Shown: positions 24,843-33,246 of the stretch, piece by piece
How positions within the stretch are numbered: position 1 is the stretch's first letter
How the letters are laid out: every line of letters starts with the position of its first letter
Source: DATKRB01 sp036501425
GTDB taxonomy: Bacteria > Actinomycetota > Acidimicrobiia > Acidimicrobiales > RAAP-2
Length of the DNA: 64,000 nt
Assembly: GCA_036501425.1 (NCBI GenBank)
Contig: DASYAI010000056.1
Coordinates: 124,001 to 188,000, forward strand
Direction: 5' to 3'
Notes under the pieces: model-generated
The model's input: only the letters and a program-made list of their open reading frames with translations
Databases searched by the model: none
What the model was told of the DNA's origin: nothing
Position numbers and translations under genes: made by a program

Positions 24843-25958
24843 TCATCGCTGGTAGACCTGGACCTCGGCCACGTTCATCTGCATGTTCGACTGCGAGGTG
24901 GGCGGCTGCCCGAAGCTCCCTCCCGGGGCGAAGACGGCCGAGTTCATGAGGAGGAAGTACGGGCCCGTCGTCCCGCTGGCCGCCTGCCCGACGGGCGCAC
25001 CGTTGAAGTAGATGGTGACGACGCCGCCCGACAGCTCGATGCCGTAGGTGTTGTAGCTCTGCGAGAGATCGATCCCGGTGTCGTCGCTCTGGATGGACAC
25101 CGCCGGGGTCTGCAGATGGGAGTTGAGCAGGTCGGGGCTCGTCCCGCCGTCGACGCCGGACTCCTGACCGTCGATCTCCCGTTGCTCGTTGCCTTGACCG
25201 AGCAGCCACAGGGCCGACCACGCGCCGTTGTCGTTGCCCGGCAGCCCGGCCATCTGCGCCCGGATCTGGACGTAGAAGCTGGTGTTCGCCCCGGTGGGGA
25301 AGGCGACCTTGCCGTAGCTGTTGATCGCCCCACCGGTCCAGTCGGTGGTGAACGTCCCCTGGGCCCCCTGGGTCACCCGGGTCACCGGGCCGGTGTACTG
25401 GTTGACGAAGCTCACCCCGCATCCCGAGGCGCGGAAGGTCTGGGGCGTGTACCCGTTGACGAGGGCCTCGTCGACCCCGGTGGTGGTCTGGAAGACGTCC
25501 CCGGGGGTGTCGTAGTCGTCGGCGAAGTCCCCGCCCGCCGTCCCCCCGGCCTTGGCGGTCGAGGAGCCGAAGTAGGGCGCGGCCCCGGTCTGGGCCCACA
25601 CATCGCGCTGGGTGTCGCCGTTGTTGGTGTTGAAGTCGGTCAGGCCGTAGTTCCAGTGGTCCAGCAACGGCTCGCTGAAGGTGTCGTCGAAGGTCCGCTG
25701 GGCGACGCTCCACCCGGCCGGGGCCGCCATGGCCGGTCCGCAGTCGGCCGCCGGTGGCCCGGGGGTGGTGGAGGACCCGCTGCCCGTCGGTGCGGTGGTC
25801 GCCGACTGGTCGCCCGACGACGAGGACCCACCGGTGGCCGGGCCGCCCGAGGGCCCCCCGGCCGACCAGGCCGTGATGCCGAGGGCAACCAGCATCAGGA
25901 CGATCGACATCCCGAGGAGGGGAAAGATCCGCCGGTCGATGTCCGATCCGCTCTTCAC
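24843..25958 (-). CDS. Membrane-anchored GH16-family glycosyl hydrolase
   Basis: About 371 residues from a GTG preceded by GGGAAG; the open frame extends 51 codons further but without conserved sequence. One membrane helix near the N-terminus (FPLLGMSIVLMLVALGITAW) acts as an anchor, followed by a Ser/Gly/Thr-rich linker and a beta-sandwich domain. The catalytic signature is REIDGQE (E-I-D-x-x-E), the GH16 nucleophile/assistant/acid triad. The family hydrolyses beta-glucans, laminarins or related polymers. It sits 3.4 kb from the GH114-like gene on the other strand. Confidence 0.86.
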   Translation of the reverse strand: MKSGSDIDRRIFPLLGMSIVLMLVALGITAWSAGGPSGGPATGGSSSSGDQSATTAPTGSGSSTTPGPPAADCGPAMAAPAGWSVAQRTFDDTFSEPLLDHWNYGLTDFNTNNGDTQRDVWAQTGAAPYFGSSTAKAGGTAGGDFADDYDTPGDVFQTTTGVDEALVNGYTPQTFRASGCGVSFVNQYTGPVTRVTQGAQGTFTTDWTGGAINSYGKVAFPTGANTSFYVQIRAQMAGLPGNDNGAWSALWLLGQGNEQREIDGQESGVDGGTSPDLLNSHLQTPAVSIQSDDTGIDLSQSYNTYGIELSGGVVTIYFNGAPVGQAASGTTGPYFLLMNSAVFAPGGSFGQPPTSQSNMQMNVAEVQVYQR

Positions 25959-26152
25959 GTGCGACTTCCCTGGGCATCGCGCCGATCGGCCGCGCCGACG
26001 ACGCTCTGGGTGACTGGGAACCGGGCCGCCGCCTGTGGCGTGCACCGCCGGGACCCGACCGGCCCGGCGATGACGCCCGACCAAGCGTAGCGGCGCCGGC
26101 CGCCCCGTCAAGCCCGCCCCGGGGTGCCGGCCCTCGGACCCGGTCGCCCGGG

Positions 26153-26632
26153 TCAGGCCTCGACGAGCTCCTTCAGGCGAGCCAAGGTCTGCTCCATGCC
26201 GGCCCGGTTCCGGTCGCGCAGCTGGTGGAGCCGCTCCTCGCCCAGCTCGCGGAGCCGGGGATGGTCGAGCAGCCGCCAGCTCTCGTCGACCACCGTGCCC
26301 CCGTCGACCGCCCTGAAGGTGTATCCCCAGCGCGCCGCCCCCACGGCGTCAGGATCGAGGGGCGCCGCGGCGTCGCCCAGGTTCTCCCAGGCGAACTCCC
26401 GCGGCGGATCGGCCACCGTGACCCGGATCCGTCGTTGCCAGGTCCGATCGCCCGCCTTGTTGGTGCCGATGAACAGCGCACCCACCCCCCGGGCGTCGCC
26501 GTCCCAGGTGCCACCCGTGCACTCGGGGCTGACCTCGCCCATCCGGGGCATGTCGGCGATGAAGGCGTAGAGCTGCTCGGGGGTCGCCGCGATCAGCGTG
26601 CTGGCGGCCGCTTCGAAGGTGCTCGGGTCCAT
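26153..26632 (-). CDS. SRPBCC (polyketide cyclase/START-like) family protein
   Basis: About 159 residues from the ATG preceded by AAGGA. It shows the fold pattern of the SRPBCC superfamily: ASTLIAATPEQLYAFIADMPRMGEVSPEC, then FAWENLG, WGYTFRAVDGGTVVDESWRL and a long C-terminal helix (EERLHQLRDRNRAGMEQTLARL). These are small cytoplasmic proteins with a hydrophobic pocket; the ligand is unknown. The gene is divergent from the GGDEF-EAL gene with 156 bases between. The very long frame further upstream is antisense to that gene. Confidence 0.82.
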   Translation of the reverse strand: MDPSTFEAAASTLIAATPEQLYAFIADMPRMGEVSPECTGGTWDGDARGVGALFIGTNKAGDRTWQRRIRVTVADPPREFAWENLGDAAAPLDPDAVGAARWGYTFRAVDGGTVVDESWRLLDHPRLRELGEERLHQLRDRNRAGMEQTLARLKELVEA

Positions 26633-26788
26633 GGCGGGATCCTTGCACAGCCCATCGCACCCCGCCCGGCCGCCCGCGCCGGGGCGCCGGGGCGTCAGGC
26701 CCGCCAACCGCTTCGCAACGGACGGGCAACCCCGATCGTGACGGACCTTGCCTACCCTGCGCACCGGACCGGTGACCGGAAGGCCCTC

Positions 26789-28840
26789 ATGGACGAGCGC
26801 AACGAGACCGAGTCGAGCCGGGCGGCGACCGCCGGCGCGCCCGCGGTCGCCGTCGCCCCCCACCATCCGGTGCCGGGGCGCACCGGGACTCGCCGGCTCT
26901 TCGTCACCTACGGGGCGATCTGCCTGGTGCCGGTCCTGATCCTGGGGGCCGTGCTCGGCCTCAGCTACCGATCCGAGGCGGCGGCGCGCGGCGCTGCCCA
27001 GGGTCGATCCGAAGCCACCCTGGTCGCGCAGACCGCCGTCGAACCCTTGCTCGGCAACCGTCCCCTGGCCGACGGGCTGTCGACCGACCAGACCAACGAC
27101 CTGCGCCGACTGGTCACCCCCGCCGTCGACTCGCGCGAGGTGCTCCGCCTCCGTCTGCGGACCCTGGCCGGACGGATCGTCTTCGCCGACGACGGGTCGG
27201 GGTCGCACCACGAGCCCGACGACGAGGCGCTCGAGGCGGCGCGGGGAGAGACCGTCGTGCGCCTCACCCACCTGAACGCCGACGACGACGACCAGGCGGC
27301 CCAGGGCCCGGCCTCGGTGGAGGTCTACCTCCCCTTGGAGGCCGGCACCCCGGCGCGCCGGGTGGGCGTGCTCGAGATCTACCTCCCCTACGCCCCGATC
27401 GACGCCGACGTCACCGCCGGCCTGCACACCCTGTACCGGGACCTCGCGCTGGGGCTCGGCGCCCTCTACCTCGCCATCTTCGTGATTTCGGCGTCGGTGT
27501 CCCGGCGGCTCCGACGCCAGCTGCACGTCAACGCCTACCTGGCCGAGCACGATCACCTCACCGCCCTGCCGAACCGGGCGTGGTTCCTCCGCCAGGCCCG
27601 CAGCGCGGTGGAGGGCCGGGGACGCGGGGGCTCGACCGCGCTGGCGATCATCGACCTCGACCGGTTCAAGGAGGTCAACGACACCCTCGGGCATCACAAC
27701 GGCGACCGGCTGCTGAGCGTCCTGGCCGAGCGGATCACCGCCCAGCTGGGGCCCGAGTCCTCGGTGGCCCGCATGGGCGGCGACGAGTTCGGGGTGATCA
27801 TCCGGGGCTCGCCGGACCCCGAAACGGTGCTGTGGCAGCTGCGGTCGGTGATCGAGGGCGAGATCGAGGTCAGCGCGCTGCCGGTGTCGGTGGACTCGAG
27901 CGTCGGCTACGTCCTCGTCCCCCAGGACGGCGAGGACGTCGACCAGCTGCTCCAGCGGGCCGACGTGGCGATGTACGTGGCCAAGGCCGAGCACGCCGGG
28001 GTCGTCCGCTACCAACCGTCGCAGAACCACTACAACCCGGCCGACCTCACGCTGGTCTCCGAGCTGCGCCACGCCATCGACGACGGCCAGCTGGTGGTGC
28101 ACTTCCAGCCCAAGGCAACGCTCGCCAACGGGCACATCGAGTCGGTCGAGGCGCTCGTGCGCTGGCAGCACCCGCAGCACGGCCTCGTCTTCCCCGACCG
28201 GTTCATGCCGCTGGCCGAGCAGACCGATCTCATCCACAAGCTGACGGCGTGGGTCCTCGACCGGGCCCTGGCCGACCTGCGCCGGCTGGACGGCGCCGCC
28301 TTCGCCAACGTCGCCGTGGCCGTCAACGTGTCGGCCCGGAACCTGGCCCAGCGGGACTTCTCCGCGCAGGTCGTCGACGCCCTGAGCGCGGCGCAGGTGG
28401 CCCCCGAGCGGCTGGTGATCGAGATCACCGAGACCGCCCTGCTGGCCGACCCGGCCCGGGCGGCGCTGGTGCTGGGCGACCTCCACCGGGCCGGGGTCCG
28501 GGTGAGCCTCGACGACTTCGGCTGCGGCTACACGTCGCTCGGCTACCTCTCCACCCTGCCGGTCCACGAGCTCAAGATCGACCGCAGCTTCGTGACCGAC
28601 ATGGCCCAAAACCCGGCCCACCGCGCCATCGTCCGGGCCATCGTCGATCTCGGCCACAACCTCTCGCTGCGGGTGGTGGCCGAAGGGGTCGAGACCTCCG
28701 AGGCCCTCGCCCTCCTGCGCGCCGTCGGCTGTGACGTCGTGCAGGGCTACGTGCTCGCCCCCGCCATGCCGTTGGCAGAGCTCGAGGCGTGGCTGCTCGC
28801 CCCGGCGCCGCCGGTCGGCGCCTCGGTCGGGGGCCCGTGA
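26789..28840 (+). CDS. Membrane GGDEF-EAL cyclic-di-GMP enzyme
   Basis: About 683 residues. Two membrane helices (about 35-60 and 215-240) enclose an extracytoplasmic sensor of about 150 residues. The GGDEF domain follows (about 255-410) with MGGDEF intact and a HDHLTALPNR start. The EAL domain (about 425-675) has ESVEALVRW, NVSARNL, EITETAL, DDFGCGYTSL, KIDRSF and VVAEGVET, so metal-binding and catalytic residues are all kept. It could make and degrade c-di-GMP, which in many bacteria switches between motility and biofilm. The ATG has GGAAGG upstream, and TACCCT at about 26753 is a possible -10. Confidence 0.93.
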   Translation: MDERNETESSRAATAGAPAVAVAPHHPVPGRTGTRRLFVTYGAICLVPVLILGAVLGLSYRSEAAARGAAQGRSEATLVAQTAVEPLLGNRPLADGLSTDQTNDLRRLVTPAVDSREVLRLRLRTLAGRIVFADDGSGSHHEPDDEALEAARGETVVRLTHLNADDDDQAAQGPASVEVYLPLEAGTPARRVGVLEIYLPYAPIDADVTAGLHTLYRDLALGLGALYLAIFVISASVSRRLRRQLHVNAYLAEHDHLTALPNRAWFLRQARSAVEGRGRGGSTALAIIDLDRFKEVNDTLGHHNGDRLLSVLAERITAQLGPESSVARMGGDEFGVIIRGSPDPETVLWQLRSVIEGEIEVSALPVSVDSSVGYVLVPQDGEDVDQLLQRADVAMYVAKAEHAGVVRYQPSQNHYNPADLTLVSELRHAIDDGQLVVHFQPKATLANGHIESVEALVRWQHPQHGLVFPDRFMPLAEQTDLIHKLTAWVLDRALADLRRLDGAAFANVAVAVNVSARNLAQRDFSAQVVDALSAAQVAPERLVIEITETALLADPARAALVLGDLHRAGVRVSLDDFGCGYTSLGYLSTLPVHELKIDRSFVTDMAQNPAHRAIVRAIVDLGHNLSLRVVAEGVETSEALALLRAVGCDVVQGYVLAPAMPLAELEAWLLAPAPPVGASVGGP

Positions 28841-28866
28841 GTCCTCCACCCCCGCCCTCCGCCACC

Positions 28867-28901
28867 GGCGCGCCCACGTCGCCCACCCCGGCTGGCGCGC
28901 C
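28867..28901. terminator. Inverted repeat between convergent genes
   Basis: Two copies of the self-complementary GGCGCGCC (28867-28874 and 28894-28901) flank a 19-base loop in the 73-base gap between the convergent GGDEF-EAL and quinone oxidoreductase genes. They can pair as an 8-bp stem. There is no T-tract, so this is only a possible bidirectional terminator. Confidence 0.3.
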
Positions 28902-28913
28902 CGGGGGTGCGGG

Positions 28914-29849
28914 TCAGTCGCCGGGCGAGACCGCCAGCACGATCTTGCCCAGGGTGTGGCGCTGCTCGAGCTCGCGGTAGGCGTCTCGGACCTCGTCCAA
29001 GGGGTACACCCGGGCGATGGGGACCTCCAGCTCGCGCCGGGCGATCAGGTCGGCCAGCTCGCGCAGCACCTCGGGAGTGGCGGCGGTGGCCGAGCCCTCC
29101 AGCTTGGCGCCGAAGCGCTGGGCGCCCTCGAAGTCGATGATCGTGTTGACCCGCTCGGGCGCCACCCCGAGCTGCTCGACCGCCAGGGCGACGTAGCCGC
29201 CCCCGAACGCGTCGATGAAGGCGTCGACGCCCCGCTCGGCGTGGGCCCTGATGCGCTCGGCCACCCCGTCGCCGTAGGTGATCGGCACCGCACCGTGGGC
29301 TGCCAGCCACGGATGGTGGTGTTCGCTGGCCAGGGCGAGCACCGTCGCTCCGGCGTGCCGGGCCAGCTGGACCGCCAGCGATCCCACACCACCGGCCGCC
29401 CCGGACACCACCACCGTGTCGCCGGAGCCCGCCCCCACCGCCCGGACCGCGGCGTACGCGGTGGTGCCGGCCACGAAGAGCGATCCGGCCGCTTCCCACG
29501 GCACCCCGGGCGGCCGGGCCACCAGGTCGTCCGCCCGGGCCACCACCAGCTCGGCGTGGCTGGCCCGGGTGTCGACATGGCCGAGCACCTCGTCGCCCAC
29601 CTCGAACCCCCCGACGTCGGGGCCGAGCTCCTCCACCCGGCCGGCCAGGTCGCTCCCCTCGCCCGAGGGGAAGTGGGCCGGCCAACGCTCGTGGAGCGCT
29701 CCCCGGCGGATGCCGGCCTCACCGGGGTTGATCCCCGCCGCGACGACCCGCACCAGGACCTCGCCCGGACCGGGGACCGGGCGGTCGACCTCGACCACCT
29801 GCAGGACGTCGATCCCGCCGTACTCGTCGAACCGGACCGCCTTGGGCAT
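28914..29849 (-). CDS. Zinc-free quinone oxidoreductase-like alcohol dehydrogenase (MDR family)
   Basis: 311 residues. N-terminal GroES-like domain (MPKAVRFDEYGGIDVLQVVEV; GINPGEAGIRRG; GSDLAGRVEELG) and Rossmann domain with VVVSGAAGGVGSLAVQLARHAGATV for NADPH. The catalytic zinc ligands of alcohol dehydrogenases are absent, as in quinone/enone reductases. The C-terminus HTLGKIVLAV is typical. A strong GGGAGGG precedes the ATG. Substrate unknown. Confidence 0.9.
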   Translation of the reverse strand: MPKAVRFDEYGGIDVLQVVEVDRPVPGPGEVLVRVVAAGINPGEAGIRRGALHERWPAHFPSGEGSDLAGRVEELGPDVGGFEVGDEVLGHVDTRASHAELVVARADDLVARPPGVPWEAAGSLFVAGTTAYAAVRAVGAGSGDTVVVSGAAGGVGSLAVQLARHAGATVLALASEHHHPWLAAHGAVPITYGDGVAERIRAHAERGVDAFIDAFGGGYVALAVEQLGVAPERVNTIIDFEGAQRFGAKLEGSATAATPEVLRELADLIARRELEVPIARVYPLDEVRDAYRELEQRHTLGKIVLAVSPGD

Positions 29850-29951
29850 CGATCCCTCCCTCTCGTGGGCTCACCGAAGGCAACCGTTGGGGCGGGGCGT
29901 CCATTCCGCCCACGCCCGGCGATCCGGCCGAGCCCGGTCACCCGCCGGCGG

Positions 29952-31124
29952 TCACCCGTGGCCGGTCGCGACCAGCAGGCCGACGCTGGCGACCATGGCG
30001 ATGGGCACCGCGACCACTCCCAGGCGGCTCGCCCGCCGCACGGAGGGGGCGGCACCCGCCGCACGGGCGACCTTCAACCACAAGAACCAGGCCAGCGAGC
30101 CGGTCACCGCCAGGTTGGGACCGACGTCCAACCCGACCAGGAGCGAGAGGGGATGCTGCGGCGGGCGGGCCGCCAGCAGCGACGCGGCGGGCAGGTTGTT
30201 GACCACGACGGACGCCGCCGCCCCAACCGCGGCCGTGCCCCAGGCGTCGAGGTGCGACGACAGCTCCGCCGGTCCCGACCAGCCGCGCCCGACCGTCCCC
30301 AGGGCGACCGCCACCCCGAACAGGCCGACCAGCACGGGCGCGCTGAGGGCACCCACCACCCGCCCGGGGCCCAGACGCCCGGTGACCACCCGGCACCCCG
30401 CCGCCGCCACCCCGAGCCCGAGCACCGGCAGCACCGGCGACCGCAGGACCACCACCACGACCACCGCGGCGGCAATCGTGACGAGGCCCAGCCACGGGCG
30501 GTGCCGGCGCGGCGGGGCCGGGTCGTCGGGAGCCGGACGTCGCGCGGCGCGCAGGGCGCGGTGCTCGAATGCGACGACGACGGCGGCGGTCAGGAGCAGT
30601 GCGGCCAGTGCCGGGCCCCACATGCGCCCGAGGAACTCGCCCCCGGTCGACGGATGGTGCCCGAGCACGATCAGGTTGGTGAGGTTCGAACCGGGCAGGA
30701 ACAGCGAGCCGGCGTTGGACAGCAGAAGGACGCCGTAGAGGAACGGCGACTCGTCGACCCCGAGCGACCGCGCCGTGAAGACGAGCACGGGGGTGAGGAA
30801 GGCCACCGAGGTGTCGAGGTTCAGCACCGCGGTCACGATCCCCACCGCCAGCGTGGCGCCGGCGAACAGCACGTATCCGTGGCGGGCCAGCCCGGCCAGT
30901 CGGCGACCCACGGCGGCGAACACCCCGTCGCCGTCGGCCACGACGCCGATCAGCAGCAGGCCGGCCACGAGCGCGAACGGGGGCCAGTCCTGGGCAGCGG
31001 CGGCCCGGGCGTCGGAGGGGCCGGCGGCAGCCCCCGCCACCAGCGCCGCGACCCCGAAGCCGGCGAACAGCCACGGGCCCCACCCCGTCGCCGAGGCGAC
31101 GACGCGGCGGCCGGGTGCGGCCAC
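29952..31124 (-). CDS. ArsB/SLC13-like anion transporter
   Basis: About 390 residues from a GTG that shares one base with the upstream TAG stop; earlier starts would add an unlikely Gly/Arg-rich tail. Ten or so membrane helices. Family marks include FLTPVLVFTARSLG, GVLLLSNAGSLFLPGSNLTNLIVLGH in the first half and VVVNNLPAASLLAA in the second, the paired substrate-site hairpins of the ion transporter superfamily that includes arsenite pump ArsB. The substrate could be arsenite, citrate or another anion. No ars genes are nearby. Confidence 0.78.
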   Translation of the reverse strand: MAAPGRRVVASATGWGPWLFAGFGVAALVAGAAAGPSDARAAAAQDWPPFALVAGLLLIGVVADGDGVFAAVGRRLAGLARHGYVLFAGATLAVGIVTAVLNLDTSVAFLTPVLVFTARSLGVDESPFLYGVLLLSNAGSLFLPGSNLTNLIVLGHHPSTGGEFLGRMWGPALAALLLTAAVVVAFEHRALRAARRPAPDDPAPPRRHRPWLGLVTIAAAVVVVVVLRSPVLPVLGLGVAAAGCRVVTGRLGPGRVVGALSAPVLVGLFGVAVALGTVGRGWSGPAELSSHLDAWGTAAVGAAASVVVNNLPAASLLAARPPQHPLSLLVGLDVGPNLAVTGSLAWFLWLKVARAAGAAPSVRRASRLGVVAVPIAMVASVGLLVATGHG

Positions 31125-31798
31125 TACGGCCGACCGAGCCGCCGGACGCGCCCGATCACCGGGGGCGACAGCACCACCGCGGCCGCGCCCACCCCGACCA
31201 CCATGGCCGAGACCGGATCGAGCCACCACCACCCGCAGGCCGCCGCGAGCCCGGCGCCGACGACCGTAGCCGCCGCCAGCAGGCTCCCCACCGCCGACAA
31301 ATGACTGTCGGCGAGCAGGGCCCGGCTCGACAGGGCGCGGGCGATCCGCCGCTTGCGGACGGACAGGACCGCCAGCACGGCGGTCGAGAGGGCGGCGATC
31401 ACCAGGCCGGCCACCGGTTCGTGCACCGACGAGGGGCGGTCGAGGCGCTGGGCCCCCCCGACGACCGCCACCACGGCGACGGCCAGCAGCCCGGTGAGCA
31501 CCACGGTGGACGCCACCCGCTCGCCCGGGGGCAGGGTGGCCACTGGATCGTCACCATCCGCCCGGAGGGCCGGGCGACGAGCGGCGAGCGCCCGGGCGAA
31601 CTGGACCACCAGGGCGGCCGAGCCGGCGGCGTCGAGCAGCCCGGTCACTCCGAACGCCAGCAGGACCAGGCTGTGCGAACTCAGCGCGAGCGCCAGGGTG
31701 ACCCCGTTGGCACTCAGCGTCCAGGCGATCGAGAGGGCGGAGATCCGGAGCCCCGCCCTCAGGTCGTCGATCCTCGGACCCCGCTCGCGATCGTGCAC
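31124..31798 (-). CDS. Divergent cation diffusion facilitator-like membrane protein
   Basis: 224 residues with about six membrane helices. The layout recalls cation diffusion facilitators: LSIAWTLSANGVTLALAL, LLDAAGSAALVVQF in helix 2, and LLADSHLSAVGSLLAAATVV in helix 5. The usual metal-binding pairs are incomplete: helix 2 keeps one Asp, and helix 5 has D-S-H instead of H-x3-D. The cytoplasmic C-terminal domain is missing. Metal transport is therefore doubtful. It overlaps the downstream ArsB-like gene by one base. Confidence 0.6.
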   Translation of the reverse strand: MHDRERGPRIDDLRAGLRISALSIAWTLSANGVTLALALSSHSLVLLAFGVTGLLDAAGSAALVVQFARALAARRPALRADGDDPVATLPPGERVASTVVLTGLLAVAVVAVVGGAQRLDRPSSVHEPVAGLVIAALSTAVLAVLSVRKRRIARALSSRALLADSHLSAVGSLLAAATVVGAGLAAACGWWWLDPVSAMVVGVGAAAVVLSPPVIGRVRRLGRP

Positions 31799-31837
31799 GG
31801 TGCTCCCCGAGATGCCGCGCCGACCAGTCTTCCCGGC

Positions 31838-31868
31838 TCACCGTGTCGCCCTCGCGGCGACACGGTGA
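31838..31868 (-). terminator. Strong hairpin after the acyl-CoA dehydrogenase operon
   Basis: Perfect 13-bp inverted repeat (TCACCGTGTCGCC at 31838-31850 and GGCGACACGGTGA at 31856-31868) with a 5-base loop, 98 bases after the stop of the acyl-CoA dehydrogenase gene. It lacks a T-tract, as is common for actinobacterial terminators. It also lies just before the CDF-like gene and so separates the two transcription units. Confidence 0.7.
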
Positions 31869-31965
31869 CCTTACCCGGGTCGGGACGGACCGGCGGCCCG
31901 GGCGGTTCGCGGACCGGGTGGGTCCATCTGCTCCCAGGTCGTCGGCCCCGAGGGGCCCAGCCCGG

Positions 31966-33246
31966 TCAGCGGCTGCTCGGACCCTTGGGCACCTCGCGCC
32001 AGGGCATGTCGCGTGAGTTGTCGCGCTCGCGAGGCATCCCGAGCACCCGCTCGCTGATCACGTTGCGCGCCATCTCGGTCGTGCCGCCGCCGATCTGACC
32101 GGCCTGGCGGGAGAGGAAGCTGACGCCCCGCTGGCCGATGTCGTCGTCCTCGTCGTCCCATGCCACCCCGGCCTGCCCGGCCAGCTCGAAGGCGACCGTC
32201 GCCGACCGGGTGCCGTTCACCCCGGCGAGGAGCCGAGACAGCGCCGCGCCCTGGTCGTTGAGGTAGCCGGTCCGCATGCCCTGGGCGATCCGGCGCTGGG
32301 CGAAGCCGGCGACGAGCGAGTCGGCCCGCACCTCGCCGATCTGGTCACGCGCCACCGGATCGTCGATCTGGCCCGACTTGCGAGCCAGGCGCACCAGGCT
32401 CGCCTCCGAAGGGGCGAACGCGTCACCGCCGCCGCCCGGGCGGATGATGTAAGGGGAGAGGGCGAAGCTGCGCTCGAAGAACAGCCACCGGATGCCGATG
32501 GTCCACCCGTCGTCGACGTCGCCCAGGCGCTCGGACTCGGGGATCCGGACGTCGACGAAGAACTCCTGGCAGAATTCGCTGCCGCCGCCGAGCATCTCGA
32601 TCCGGTGCATCTCGATGCCGGGGGCATGGGCCGGCACCAGAAAGACGCCCAGTCCCCGGTGCTTGGGCACGTTGACGTTCGTGCGGGCCAGGGTGAGCCC
32701 GTAGTCGGCCCGCCAGGCGCCCGACGACCAGATCTTCGACCCGTTGAGCAGCCACTCGTCACCGTCGCGGGTGGCGACCGTCTGCGCGCCGGCGGCATCG
32801 GAGCCCCCGCCCGGCTCGGAGAGATACTGCACCCAGTAGTGCTCGCCCTTCAGGATCGGTGGGACGTGGCGGAGCTTCTGCTCGTGCGAGCCGAACGCGA
32901 GGATCACCGCCATGCAGGGGGTGAAGTTGGGGATCTGGAGCATCGAGGGATAGTCGAAGCCGGTGATCTCCTCGTTGAAGGCCTGGGCGTGGGCCGGGGT
33001 CAGACCCTGACCGCCGTACTCCTCGGGAACGACGATGCCGGCGAAGCCGGCGTCGAAGAGCTGGCGCTGGAGGCCCCGCTGGCGGGCGAACTCGGCCAGC
33101 TCCTCCTCGTCGGTCCGGTCGGCCCGGGGACCCGGACGCGACGAGGCGTCGGCCGGGGCCAGGTTGGCCCGGATCCACGTCCGGGCGCGCTGGCGGAACT
33201 CCTCGACGCTCTCCACATCGGTGTCGACTGTCGCGGTGTCGGTCAC
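31966..33246 (-). CDS. Acyl-CoA dehydrogenase (large, type 1 of pair)
   Basis: About 426 residues from a GTG that overlaps the upstream stop (GTGA). Acyl-CoA dehydrogenase layout: helical N-domain (FAGIVVPEEYGGQGLTPAHAQ), beta domain with QYLSEPGGGSDAAGAQT and WLLNGSKIWSSGAW, and C-domain ending GQIGGGTTEMARNVISERVLGMPRE. These are FAD-binding and substrate-loop features. The catalytic Glu cannot be placed with certainty. Two such genes in tandem are typical of heteromeric steroid or branched acyl-CoA dehydrogenases (FadE pairs) of actinobacteria, so it may work as a complex with the next subunit. Confidence 0.92.
   Translation of the reverse strand: MTDTATVDTDVESVEEFRQRARTWIRANLAPADASSRPGPRADRTDEEELAEFARQRGLQRQLFDAGFAGIVVPEEYGGQGLTPAHAQAFNEEITGFDYPSMLQIPNFTPCMAVILAFGSHEQKLRHVPPILKGEHYWVQYLSEPGGGSDAAGAQTVATRDGDEWLLNGSKIWSSGAWRADYGLTLARTNVNVPKHRGLGVFLVPAHAPGIEMHRIEMLGGGSEFCQEFFVDVRIPESERLGDVDDGWTIGIRWLFFERSFALSPYIIRPGGGGDAFAPSEASLVRLARKSGQIDDPVARDQIGEVRADSLVAGFAQRRIAQGMRTGYLNDQGAALSRLLAGVNGTRSATVAFELAGQAGVAWDDEDDDIGQRGVSFLSRQAGQIGGGTTEMARNVISERVLGMPRERDNSRDMPWREVPKGPSSR

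Noticed and set aside
26153..28849. An 898-codon minus-strand frame ending in the SRPBCC protein
   Set aside because: Only the last 159 codons carry a domain; the rest is antisense to the GGDEF-EAL gene, and a good ATG with ribosome binding site lies at 26632.
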